A stretch of DNA of 9,226 bases, from contig DCIH01000018.1 of NCBI GenBank assembly GCA_002317575.1, positions 20,204-29,429 of the forward strand, in the 5' to 3' direction. The notes beneath the pieces were generated by a model. The model did not search any database, was not told the origin of the DNA, and saw only the letters and a list, made by a program, of their open reading frames with translations. Below are positions 1-5,541 of the stretch, piece after piece. The DNA comes from Verrucomicrobia bacterium UBA1731. Lineage in GTDB: Bacteria > Verrucomicrobiota > Kiritimatiellia > RFP12 > UBA1067. The first letter of the stretch is position 1. Every line of letters starts with the position of its first letter. Position numbers and translations under genes: made by a program.

Positions 1-3
1 CCG

Positions 4-21
4 CCGGCGTGACCAAGTTCG
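4..21 (+). repeat. Truncated copy A of dispersed repeat tail
   Basis: These 18 bases match exactly the first 18 bases of the conserved tail module found at 7919-7982 and 9147-9210. After base 21 the similarity ends. The copy probably continues leftward beyond the window, where its hairpin part would lie, so it may be one edge of a repeat cut by the window boundary. Confidence 0.75.
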
Positions 22-48
22 TGAATTTCTCGATCTAATTCCGTCCTT

Positions 49-74
49 GGTGGCGTCGGCGGAGCGACGCCACC
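49..74. repeat. Strong inverted repeat (hairpin, 9-bp stem)
   Basis: GGTGGCGTC (49-57) pairs perfectly with GACGCCACC (66-74) across an 8-base loop. Neither strand has a T-run after it, so it does not look like a classical intrinsic terminator. It lies between the repeat tail at the window edge and the mini-ORF at 211, and may be part of a degraded intergenic repeat element. Confidence 0.55.
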
Positions 75-135
75 CCCTTGAGGACGCCTCTGCGCAGTGC
101 GGGACGCACCGCTCCACCGTTCGGGGCCGCCCCCC

Positions 136-162
136 TTCAACCTCCAACATTCAACCTGCAAC
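136..162. repeat. Two tandem 13-mers TTCAACCT(C/G)CAAC
   Basis: TTCAACCTCCAAC (136-148) and TTCAACCTGCAAC (150-162) differ at one base and are offset by 14 bp. They sit immediately left of the GGAA-loop hairpin at 163-184 and may be part of the same intergenic element. Confidence 0.6.
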
Positions 163-184
163 GGCGGCGAGGGAACTCGCCGCC
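163..184. repeat. Perfect 9-bp hairpin with GGAA (GNRA-type) loop
   Basis: GGCGGCGAG (163-171) and CTCGCCGCC (176-184) are perfect reverse complements around the loop GGAA. If transcribed rightward, this would be a very stable stem capped by a GNRA tetraloop, ending 14 bases before the SD site of the mini-ORF at 211. It could stabilise or shield a 5' leader, or be a mobile REP-like hairpin. No T-run follows on either strand. Confidence 0.6.
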
Positions 185-210
185 CTACCGATCAACTGAA
201 AGGAGACAAC

Positions 211-282
211 ATGAAAACGAACATCGTGAAGAACATGCTCTTCATTCGTTGTTTCCTCATGTACCGGATAACACCTCTGTAA
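211..282 (+). pseudogene. 24-codon orphan ORF with strong SD; probable gene-start remnant
   Basis: An ATG at 211 is preceded by the excellent SD AAAGGAGA (199-206) at good spacing. The frame runs 23 residues, beginning MKTNIVKNMLF, before TAA at 280-282. The basic N-terminus and short hydrophobic stretch resemble the start of a signal peptide but no mature domain follows. The first residues loosely resemble those of the secreted protein at 3368 (MNKNIIKC), which also has an AAAGGA-type SD. The likeliest reading is the leader and first codons of a lost exported-protein gene, left by a deletion or recombination between nearby repeats. A genuine microprotein cannot be excluded. It converges on the GH10 gene. 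Confidence 0.35.
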
Positions 283-294
283 CAGATAATGCAC

Positions 295-310
295 AAAACC
301 GCCGCCGGTT
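295..310 (-). terminator. Weak possible terminator for the GH10 gene
   Basis: About 35 bases after the GH10 stop (read on the minus strand), AACCG and CGGTT form a 5-bp stem over 297-310 that runs into TTTT. The stem is short and the U-tract is only four bases, so this is a weak candidate. No better terminator is visible between the GH10 stop and the mini-ORF. Confidence 0.25.
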
Positions 311-345
311 CAAAATACATAGGACGAGCAAGGACATCGGCGTCG

Positions 346-1983
346 TCATCGCAAGAGGACGGTGCGCTCGTGCGTCTTGCCGTCGGCTCCCTTCCAGACG
401 AGGCGATACGTCCCCTTGAAGCCGCGGAAGCGGATCTTGCCGTCCGCCGCGATCTTTGCCGTCAGGCGGGTGCGCCACTCGCGGCAGATGAGGTCCCTCA
501 GCGCGAGAAACACGGGCTTCGGCTCCATCTGCCGCGTGAAGAGTCCGCTCGTCGTCGGCTCCCCAGCGTAACCGCACCCGTCGACGACGTTCCACCACGT
601 GATGCCGTCGAGTTGCGGCTGGGCGAACCAGACGCGGTAGAGATTGCGCGTGAAGACGGCCTGCATCATCAACGCCTCCGCATCCGTGCCCGGCGCGGAG
701 ATCGTCAGCTCGCTCAGATGGATCGGACGCCCCAGCGGCGCAAGGCGCGCGAAGCGACGGCGGACCTGCGCCGGCGTGCCGACTTCCCAGAACTGGGCGC
801 TGCCCCACCTCTCCTTCGTCCGCTCCCCGCCCGTCCGCGCGATCTCGCGGACAATGTTCGTGTCGAACATGTGCATCTGCATGCCGACGATGTCGATCTT
901 GAGTCCCGCCGCAATGAGACGCGCAACCTCGTTCGTGTAGCGCGCGTCGATATTGTTCTCGTTGATGTTGAGGCGCACCTTGGACGGAAAACCGGCCGCC
1001 GCCGACTTGAAGGCGTGGTAGATGAAGTCGCCACCCTCGATGCCGACGTCCCCGAAGACCACGGGGTCGCCGGACGGGATGGACTTTGCGAGATCGATGT
1101 CGTCCCGCGTCTCGTTGACGACATCCCAGCTCTCGATGCGCCCGCCGTAATGCGCCGCGATCTCGGCAATGCGCTTCGCCTGCAGCCGGCGGAGGTTCGC
1201 GATGAAGACCGGCGCCGCGCGCGCGAAGTCCGCCGGCGTGTGCGTCTTCCGATAGGCGAGGTACCACGGCTTGTACTTCGCCTTGTACCAGTCGTCGAAG
1301 GTCTTGAGGGCGACGTCCGCCGGCGGCGTCGGATAGCCGAGACGCGCGCGTTCGTCGTCCGGCATGCCCTCGCGATGCAGCCACGTGGGCGAATTGCCGG
1401 TAAGGTAGACGAGCGGATGTCCGTGGACGCGCACGCCCCGCGAGAGGCACCACTCGACCGGCAGATCGGTCGGGGGACGCCGCCAGTGCGGCTGGCGCTC
1501 GGGCTCCTTGCACGCATTCCAGAACGCCTCGCCGTCCTCGGGACCGGGACGGAAGCGCAGAAGGTCCGGACGCGGCTCGAAGTTCGCCCAGTAGAACGCC
1601 ACCGTCGCCGAATTGAAGACCGTGCCGTAAAGCTCGCGGTAGCGGCGGTTCATTTCGGACGACCCGAGCTGCCCGAAGTTGAATATCTGCGCACCGAAAT
1701 GAAAGGCATGTGAAACCTGCTCGACCTTCACCTCCGTCCCCGCCGGCACAGGCCCTTCACCTTCATCTCCAATCTTCACCTCGCAATCAGCCATCCGATT
1801 GCGCTCGATCTCGTCATCGATGCGTTTCTGCTCTTCCGGATTCCAGATCTTCCAGTAGGCCTCGCCCATCACGGACTTGTCAAGTGCGAACGGCTCTTCA
1901 ACCGTCGGCAATTCGGCCCGAGCAACAGATCCCGCGCCCAACAGCGCCGCAACCGTCAACCCGACTGATGTCATCTTACGCAT
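346..1983 (-). CDS. Secreted GH10 family endo-1,4-beta-xylanase-like enzyme
   Basis: This 545-aa exported protein probably hydrolyses beta-1,4-xylan or a related backbone outside the cytoplasm with retention of configuration. Residues 1-23 form a signal peptide (basic MRKM, hydrophobic core, cleavage near ARA-EL). Residues 24-95 are an N-terminal extension rich in charged residues. The GH10 TIM barrel follows: HGHPLVY at 187-193, acid/base Glu291 in WDVVNE, a barrel strand near NINENN (339-344), MQMHMF (369-373), and nucleophile Glu425 in HLSELT. WWNVVDG (463-469) is the C-terminal barrel motif. A short beta-rich tail (about 510-545) ends the protein. The ATG at 1983 was chosen because GGAAGG lies just upstream and it starts a clean signal peptide; a GTG at 2007 would add eight residues. 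HGHPLVYL replaces the usual HTLVWH pattern, so substrate specificity may differ from classic xylanases. The gene is monocistronic and convergent with the mini-ORF. Confidence 0.9.
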   Translation of the reverse strand: MRKMTSVGLTVAALLGAGSVARAELPTVEEPFALDKSVMGEAYWKIWNPEEQKRIDDEIERNRMADCEVKIGDEGEGPVPAGTEVKVEQVSHAFHFGAQIFNFGQLGSSEMNRRYRELYGTVFNSATVAFYWANFEPRPDLLRFRPGPEDGEAFWNACKEPERQPHWRRPPTDLPVEWCLSRGVRVHGHPLVYLTGNSPTWLHREGMPDDERARLGYPTPPADVALKTFDDWYKAKYKPWYLAYRKTHTPADFARAAPVFIANLRRLQAKRIAEIAAHYGGRIESWDVVNETRDDIDLAKSIPSGDPVVFGDVGIEGGDFIYHAFKSAAAGFPSKVRLNINENNIDARYTNEVARLIAAGLKIDIVGMQMHMFDTNIVREIARTGGERTKERWGSAQFWEVGTPAQVRRRFARLAPLGRPIHLSELTISAPGTDAEALMMQAVFTRNLYRVWFAQPQLDGITWWNVVDGCGYAGEPTTSGLFTRQMEPKPVFLALRDLICREWRTRLTAKIAADGKIRFRGFKGTYRLVWKGADGKTHERTVLLR

Positions 1984-2144
1984 GGGATCCCTTCCGAAAG
2001 AGCTCACAGCTCCGCCTCCTCCGGTATCAGCGATGCCATATAGAGCGGCAGATGGAGCACCTCGCCATCAAAAGACGCATCCTTGGGATGAAGGACGATC
2101 GGCCTCGCGACGATGGCGGCGTAGCGTTTAATAAGCAAGCGCAT

Positions 2145-2173
2145 ATTCTAATCAATAATACACATTTTGCCGA
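2145..2173 (-). promoter_or_regulatory. Tentative GH10 promoter (-35 TCGGCA, -10 TAGAAT)
   Basis: On the minus strand TCGGCA (2168-2173) and TAGAAT (2145-2150) are separated by 17 bases, matching the sigma-70-type consensus at 4 and 5 of 6 positions. It is the best candidate in the AT-rich region and would give a leader of about 155 nt. One TACACAT word lies between the two hexamers. The match is modest and could be chance. Confidence 0.25.
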
Positions 2174-2233
2174 AGATGTGAAACTTGTTAACTACACATA
2201 TTCGCCAAGCTCGAACTGCTGTCCACTACACAT
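2159..2233. repeat. Three TACACAT words at exact 34-bp spacing
   Basis: TACACAT occurs at 2159-2165, 2193-2199 and 2227-2233, with both intervals exactly 34 bp. The second and third copies extend to ACTACACATA. The first two 34-bp units are about 59 percent identical (20 of 34 bases, counted by eye), so this may be a degenerate tandem repeat or phased binding sites. They are positioned to regulate the GH10 gene. Confidence 0.55.
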
Positions 2234-2264
2234 AATTCTTATGAGCACAGCGAAACAAAGGACT

Positions 2265-2492
2265 TCATACGTGTATGGTACCACGCAGTGGCAGAATTCT
2301 GCTTTGCACGTAACCGTCAATGTCGTCCAGCACGTACTGTTCGCCGGCCGTATGCAACGCGCCGAAAGACCGGCGGATGTATTCGTCGGCGCCCGTGCGA
2401 TGAAAAAGATCGTAAACGGCACGCCCCGACAGGTTCTTGGCCTGGCGATACAGTTCAATGCAATAAATCAAATACGCTCCTGCGGCGCTCAT
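2265..2492 (-). CDS. DUF3791 family small protein
   Basis: This 75-aa protein matches the DUF3791 pattern in order: an N-terminal helix with YCIELYRQ (10-17), a GRAVYDLFHRTGADEYI segment, LHTAGEQYVLDDID around 45-58, and a hydrophobic end. The biochemical function of this family is not established; members are small acidic proteins often found near DUF3990 genes, as here. It is the last gene of a three-gene minus-strand cassette, starting 3 bases after the stop of the preceding gene. GAGGAG inside the upstream gene, about 9 bases from the ATG, serves as SD. By position and size it may be an antitoxin, immunity or accessory partner of the DUF3990 protein; that role is inference. Confidence 0.75.
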   Translation of the reverse strand: MSAAGAYLIYCIELYRQAKNLSGRAVYDLFHRTGADEYIRRSFGALHTAGEQYVLDDIDGYVQSRILPLRGTIHV

Positions 2493-2495
2493 GAC

Positions 2496-2738
2496 TCAGG
2501 ACTCCTCAGGATAGGGAATGACGCCTGTGCGCTCGGCCTCGACGAACATGTCAGCCAGCATCACGGGGCTGTAATGCCAAAGCTTAAGCCGTTCGTCCGC
2601 CAACTTCTCGTAAAAAGCCGAATGATACAGTTTCTCCGTGGCGGCCGCCTCGTCAATCCCAAGCCGCTCGGCGATCAACGCCACCAACGGCGGCAAGATC
2701 AAAATCGCGAGCATCGTCGGATACTGGCGCTCAAACAT
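2496..2738 (-). CDS. 80-aa protein of unknown function in the DUF3990 cassette
   Basis: I do not assign this to a named domain. It has a hydrophobic helix (about 8-22), then a segment around LGIDEAAATEKLYHSAFYEKLADERLKLW and an acidic C-terminus ending PEES. The pattern FYxxL-x-DExxKLWxxSP is reminiscent of small hypothetical proteins seen next to DUF3990/DUF3791 genes, from memory. The start overlaps the end of the DUF3990 gene by 8 bases, and GGAG lies 7 bases before the ATG, which argues for coupled translation. With two small partners around one enzyme-like protein, this one may neutralise or regulate the DUF3990 product. It is not a secreted protein: no n-region or cleavage site precedes the hydrophobic helix. 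Confidence 0.7.
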   Translation of the reverse strand: MFERQYPTMLAILILPPLVALIAERLGIDEAAATEKLYHSAFYEKLADERLKLWHYSPVMLADMFVEAERTGVIPYPEES

Positions 2739-3219
2739 GAACGATCTCCGATCTCATGAATCGGATGAAATGCAACGCGCGCTCGGTGGCGAACACAAGT
2801 TGATTGTAAAGCTTCTTCACCTTCAACCGCGCCAGCGTCTCCTCCCGTGTGATGTCACCGTTCCGATACAGAGCAAAAGTGCGATAGACGTCATCGTTTG
2901 CAACAGGGCCAAAAACAAGATCCCGTCCTTCGGCCACGTTGACGCCGTCACGATTGCTGCAGACGAAATCAAGCCAGGCGCCATTCGGACGATCAAACGT
3001 CAGAATGTCGCAAAACGGAAACGCAACCTTCTCGTCAATTTCATAGACATTGACGGTGGGCTGCCCACAGCTCTTTCGCAACACGACCTTTCGCGCAAAA
3101 TCTTCTGCCTGACCTCGGTACAGGGTCGTGTAGAATCCGGGACCGAAGTCAAGGGCGTGACTTGGCGCCATGATTTTTGGCGTCGCCACTTCGACGTTGC
3201 TCCCGTGATAAAGTGTCAT
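2731..3219 (-). CDS. DUF3990 protein, ADP-ribosyltransferase-like; putative toxin
   Basis: This 162-aa protein carries the DUF3990 signature across its length: YHGSN (4-8), LDFGPGFYTT (23-32), a VNVYEID strand (56-62), WLDFVCSNR (82-90), VFGPVANDDVY (102-112) and KLYNQLVFATERAL (136-148). DUF3990 belongs to the ADP-ribosyltransferase fold group. His5, Tyr30 and possibly Gln140 would occupy the H-Y-[E/Q] catalytic positions; that mapping is my inference. Such proteins modify a target with ADP-ribose from NAD, though target and activity are unknown here. The ATG at 3219 is the only usable start: an in-frame TGA lies at 3232-3234, and any later start would lose the HGS motif. There is no SD, and a TATAAT box ends 6 bases upstream, which implies a leaderless mRNA. 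It is the first gene of a tight three-gene cassette. Confidence 0.8.
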   Translation of the reverse strand: MTLYHGSNVEVATPKIMAPSHALDFGPGFYTTLYRGQAEDFARKVVLRKSCGQPTVNVYEIDEKVAFPFCDILTFDRPNGAWLDFVCSNRDGVNVAEGRDLVFGPVANDDVYRTFALYRNGDITREETLARLKVKKLYNQLVFATERALHFIRFMRSEIVHV

Positions 3220-3225
3220 GGCCGC

Positions 3226-3236
3226 ATTATATCACA
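3226..3236 (-). promoter_or_regulatory. Extended -10 promoter of the DUF3990 cassette
   Basis: The minus strand reads TGTGATATAAT, a perfect TATAAT (3226-3231) with the extended TGn element directly before it. Six bases separate it from the ATG, so a normal start site 7 bases downstream falls on the A of the ATG. No good -35 is present at 17 bases (GCGAGG), consistent with an extended -10 promoter. The identical 11-mer stands at the same distance from an ATG at 9005-9015. Confidence 0.7.
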
Positions 3237-3324
3237 ATCACCAGCCGACCTCGCCCCGAGTTTGCCAGTTGAGCAAAAATAATCCGTCAGCATTTCGGGC
3301 TCGCGCCGCCTTGCTTTACGTGAG

Positions 3325-3341
3325 CGGAAGATGGTCTTCCG
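3325..3341 (+). other. Small hairpin in the leader of the secreted His-rich protein gene
   Basis: CGGAAGA (3325-3331) and TCTTCCG (3335-3341) form a perfect 7-bp stem with loop TGG, ending 11 bases before the AAAGGA SD. In this position it could affect mRNA stability or translation. No T-run follows, so it is not a terminator. Confidence 0.35.
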
Positions 3342-3367
3342 GACACGACAAGAAAGGACGGTGGGTC

Positions 3368-3712
3368 ATGAACAAGAACATCATCAAATGCGCGGCTCTC
3401 TGCCTCGTCTGCGCGGCTTTCTGCGGAACGGCATTCGCGGCGCCGCACGGCGGCCGGGCGCCACAAAAGGCCCCGGTTCAGGCAAAAGTCCAGGCCCCTA
3501 AACCAGCCGCCCGCAAGGCGCAACGCGCGCCGGCGGCGAAACCGGCCCCCGAGCCCCGCCACGAGCCGGTTCACCAGGCGCGCCGCGCGCCGGCGCCTCA
3601 ACCGCCGCCGCCGGAGCCGCACCACCACGGGCACCACCACGAAGGCGCCATCACCTTCGGCGCTGCGATCGTGGGCGGACTCGTGGGCGGAATCGTCAAC
3701 GCGATCTTCTGA
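3368..3712 (+). CDS. Small secreted Pro/Ala/His-rich protein with glycine-zipper tail
   Basis: This 114-aa protein belongs to no family I recognise. Residues 1-25 form a clear signal peptide (MNKNIIK, then a Cys/Ala/Leu core, cleavage near AFAA-P). Residues 26-84 are low complexity, dominated by Pro, Ala, Lys, Arg and Gln, and likely disordered. Residues 85-91 are HHHGHHH, a potential metal-binding cluster. Residues 92-114 are hydrophobic with GAAIVGG and GLVGG, a glycine-zipper-like pattern suited to membrane insertion or helix packing. The ATG at 3368 was chosen because AAAGGA (3353-3358) sits 9 bases upstream and it opens the signal peptide; an earlier in-frame start at 3218 lacks this. 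It is divergent from the DUF3990 cassette and convergent with the glycosidase operon. A cell-envelope role is plausible but unproven. Confidence 0.75.
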   Translation: MNKNIIKCAALCLVCAAFCGTAFAAPHGGRAPQKAPVQAKVQAPKPAARKAQRAPAAKPAPEPRHEPVHQARRAPAPQPPPPEPHHHGHHHEGAITFGAAIVGGLVGGIVNAIF

Positions 3713-3741
3713 AATCGCAAAACAAAACACCAAGAAAGCGA

Positions 3742-3764
3742 GGGCTCCGGCGAAACCGGAGCCC
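3742..3764. terminator. Probable bidirectional intrinsic terminator between convergent genes
   Basis: GGGCTCCGG (3742-3750) pairs with CCGGAGCCC (3756-3764) around a CGAAA loop, a 9-bp GC-rich stem. Read on the minus strand it is followed by a T-rich tract containing TTTC, TTTT and TTTT, fitting termination of the glycosidase operon, whose stop lies 23 bases away. On the plus strand only TTC follows, so termination of the gene at 3368 would be weaker. Confidence 0.7.
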
Positions 3765-3786
3765 TTCATCGATCACGGACAACAGC

Positions 3787-5541
3787 TCAGCGTCCTTTGC
3801 CACAACTCCTCGTGTCGCCAGTCGCCGTCGGGTCCGGTTGGTCGATCTCGACGGCGAAGTCGAGAAGGCGGTGCTTGCCGATCCGGGGCGGGAACGTCAC
3901 GGTGAAATCGTTGCGCCCGCGACGGAGCAAGTCGGTCGCCAAGGCGTACGTGAAAAGTCCGCAATCGAACGAAACGGACTTGATGGTCTTGCCGTTGACC
4001 CACAAGTCGAGGGCGTCCCCCTTCTCCAGATTCGTCAGCGCCCGCACGGTGATCCGAGGCGAAGATTCGCCTTCGGAAGCGGCGAAATCGCCGATCCACA
4101 TCGGAAACGACACGCTCTCGCCCGGCCGGTGACAGGAAATCTCGACACCGTGCGGTCCCGGTCCTGGATCGATCCGCGGCAACTTCATGTGCCGGACGCC
4201 GTTTTTCAGGAGCGAATTCGCCGTGTAGTCGCTGGACCCCAGATAGGTTGCGAAGTAGAGCTGGTCGGCGGAACGGACCGCAACGGCGTCGAGTTTCGCG
4301 ATACGGTTCATGAAATCCTGCTCGCAGTTGAAGAGGTAGATGCCATCGCATCCCGCCAGCCGCGCCTGCGCGAAGCGCGCGGCGTAGGCGGCCTCCGTTC
4401 CGCGTCCGGGAATGAAGGGCACCTTCCGTTCCAGGCATTTCCGCTCGATGCGCGACTCGTCCATCGACGCATGGAACCGGACGCCGTACCGACGCGCGAC
4501 GGCGACCGCCTCATCCCAGGACGCGAGCTGGAAGTACCCGCCGCCGATCCAGTCGTCGAGAAGGCCCTCCTCGAGCCAGCGCTCGAGGTCGATGCCGCAG
4601 TCTCGGCAGTAGGCGACCGTGTCGGGCATGCGCATCAGGACACGGAACGGACGCCCCCGCCTTTTGGCGACGGCCTGCGTCGTCGCCCTCAAATCGCGCA
4701 TGAGCTCCGTCATGAGGGCACGCTCCCCGTCCGAAGCGACGCCGCCTTCCGCCACGCTCCGGAAGAGCATCAGGTGGCGGAAGAAGTCGTATTCGACGCC
4801 GTCGACGTCGTAGTTCTCGGCCAATTCGCGGACGAACGTCCGCATGCGGTCGCGCACGATCTTGTGCGTGAAGTCGACGCAGCTCCAGGTCCCCCAGCGT
4901 TCGAAGAGATGTTCGTTCTTCGAGCCGAAGGTCCCCATGAGACACTCGGGATGGTCGAGTTTGAACTTCGGGAAAAGCGGATGGGGGAAGGCAAACGACC
5001 ACGTGTCCACGTCGTGCTGGTCGTTGACGCGCACCGAAACGACGATCTCAAGACGGTTCGAGCGGCAGAAATCGATGGCCATCTGCAGAGCGTCGGTCCC
5101 CTGCGCGAAGAAAGCGCTCGCAGCATTGTGCGTCCGGGGGACGATGCGCGGGACGTCGTTCGTCGCCGGCTCTCCCGCGAATCGGCAGGTGAAGCGTCCG
5201 AATCCGGCGCTGATCGGGCAGTACGACACCGTCCTCACGTGGGTGCCGAGCGCATGCTTGAGACGGCGATTCCCGAAGTTCTCCGGGGTCTCGGCAAGTC
5301 CGTCCGGCCAGTACAGGACGTCGCAACCGTCCGTATTGTAGATGAAGTCGCCCGTCCCCGCATCGCGGTCCATCAGGTTCGACTGGATGTCCGCGATTTC
5401 GTCGCGCGTCAGGCCGATCTCCCGCTCGACGAAGTCCGCAAACGTGACGCCCGGGAAAAGCGTTCCGCAGGACAGAACCGCCGACAAAAGAACGCCAACG
5501 CGATGCATGCGTGCCCGAACGCGATTGCAGAAGCCCCTCAC
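3787..5541 (-). CDS. Secreted TIM-barrel glycoside hydrolase-like protein (GHL/GH10-like)
   Basis: This exported protein of about 584 aa probably acts on a polysaccharide. An Arg-rich n-region plus a hydrophobic core (about 15-35, ending VTFA-DF) form the signal peptide. The central part reads as a TIM barrel: IVVSVRVND (166-174), where a barrel strand meets a likely substrate loop; YDVDGVEYDFFRH (244-256), whose Glu250/Asp252 lie where barrel glycosidases carry catalytic acids; RVLMRMPD; and a late strand near GIYLFN. The final 150 residues look like a beta-sandwich, including LWVNGKTIKS. It resembles the uncharacterised GHL/DUF187-type glycosidase relatives, but I cannot place it in a numbered GH family. 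The GTG at 5541 was chosen because its GTGA overlaps the upstream stop and GGAGG precedes it by 4 bases; ATG at 5508 (573 aa) lacks an SD and is the alternative. It is the second gene of the operon. Confidence 0.7.
   Translation of the reverse strand: MRGFCNRVRARMHRVGVLLSAVLSCGTLFPGVTFADFVEREIGLTRDEIADIQSNLMDRDAGTGDFIYNTDGCDVLYWPDGLAETPENFGNRRLKHALGTHVRTVSYCPISAGFGRFTCRFAGEPATNDVPRIVPRTHNAASAFFAQGTDALQMAIDFCRSNRLEIVVSVRVNDQHDVDTWSFAFPHPLFPKFKLDHPECLMGTFGSKNEHLFERWGTWSCVDFTHKIVRDRMRTFVRELAENYDVDGVEYDFFRHLMLFRSVAEGGVASDGERALMTELMRDLRATTQAVAKRRGRPFRVLMRMPDTVAYCRDCGIDLERWLEEGLLDDWIGGGYFQLASWDEAVAVARRYGVRFHASMDESRIERKCLERKVPFIPGRGTEAAYAARFAQARLAGCDGIYLFNCEQDFMNRIAKLDAVAVRSADQLYFATYLGSSDYTANSLLKNGVRHMKLPRIDPGPGPHGVEISCHRPGESVSFPMWIGDFAASEGESSPRITVRALTNLEKGDALDLWVNGKTIKSVSFDCGLFTYALATDLLRRGRNDFTVTFPPRIGKHRLLDFAVEIDQPDPTATGDTRSCGKGR

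Larger units (their letters stand above)
1984..2264. other. AT-rich upstream region of the GH10 gene, no gene
   Basis: This interval separates the DUF3791 stop from the GH10 start. Its left part (1984-2110) is GC-rich like the coding DNA. The part from about 2125 to 2260 is clearly AT-richer than its neighbours, as expected of a promoter/operator region, and holds the TACACAT repeats. No convincing reading frame with an SD site was found, and no clear terminator after the DUF3791 gene. Confidence 0.6.

Noticed and set aside
49..74. Intrinsic terminator at the left edge
   Set aside because: The stem is strong, but neither strand shows a following T-run.
289..1713. A 474-aa plus-strand frame opposite the GH10 gene
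   Set aside because: It is extremely Arg/Ala/Glu-rich with no domain, no SD, and is the antisense shadow of a gene with full catalytic motifs.
2159..2233. CRISPR array interpretation of the 34-bp spaced words
   Set aside because: The repeated unit is only 7-10 bases, there are just three copies, and no cas gene is present.
2192..2458. 88-aa minus frame overlapping the DUF3791 gene
   Set aside because: It lies in a different frame over a protein that matches DUF3791 and has its own SD; no motif supports the alternative.
1710..3282. Plus-strand frames across the DUF3990 cassette and GH10 upstream region
   Set aside because: They overlap well-supported minus-strand genes and have no SD or domain pattern.
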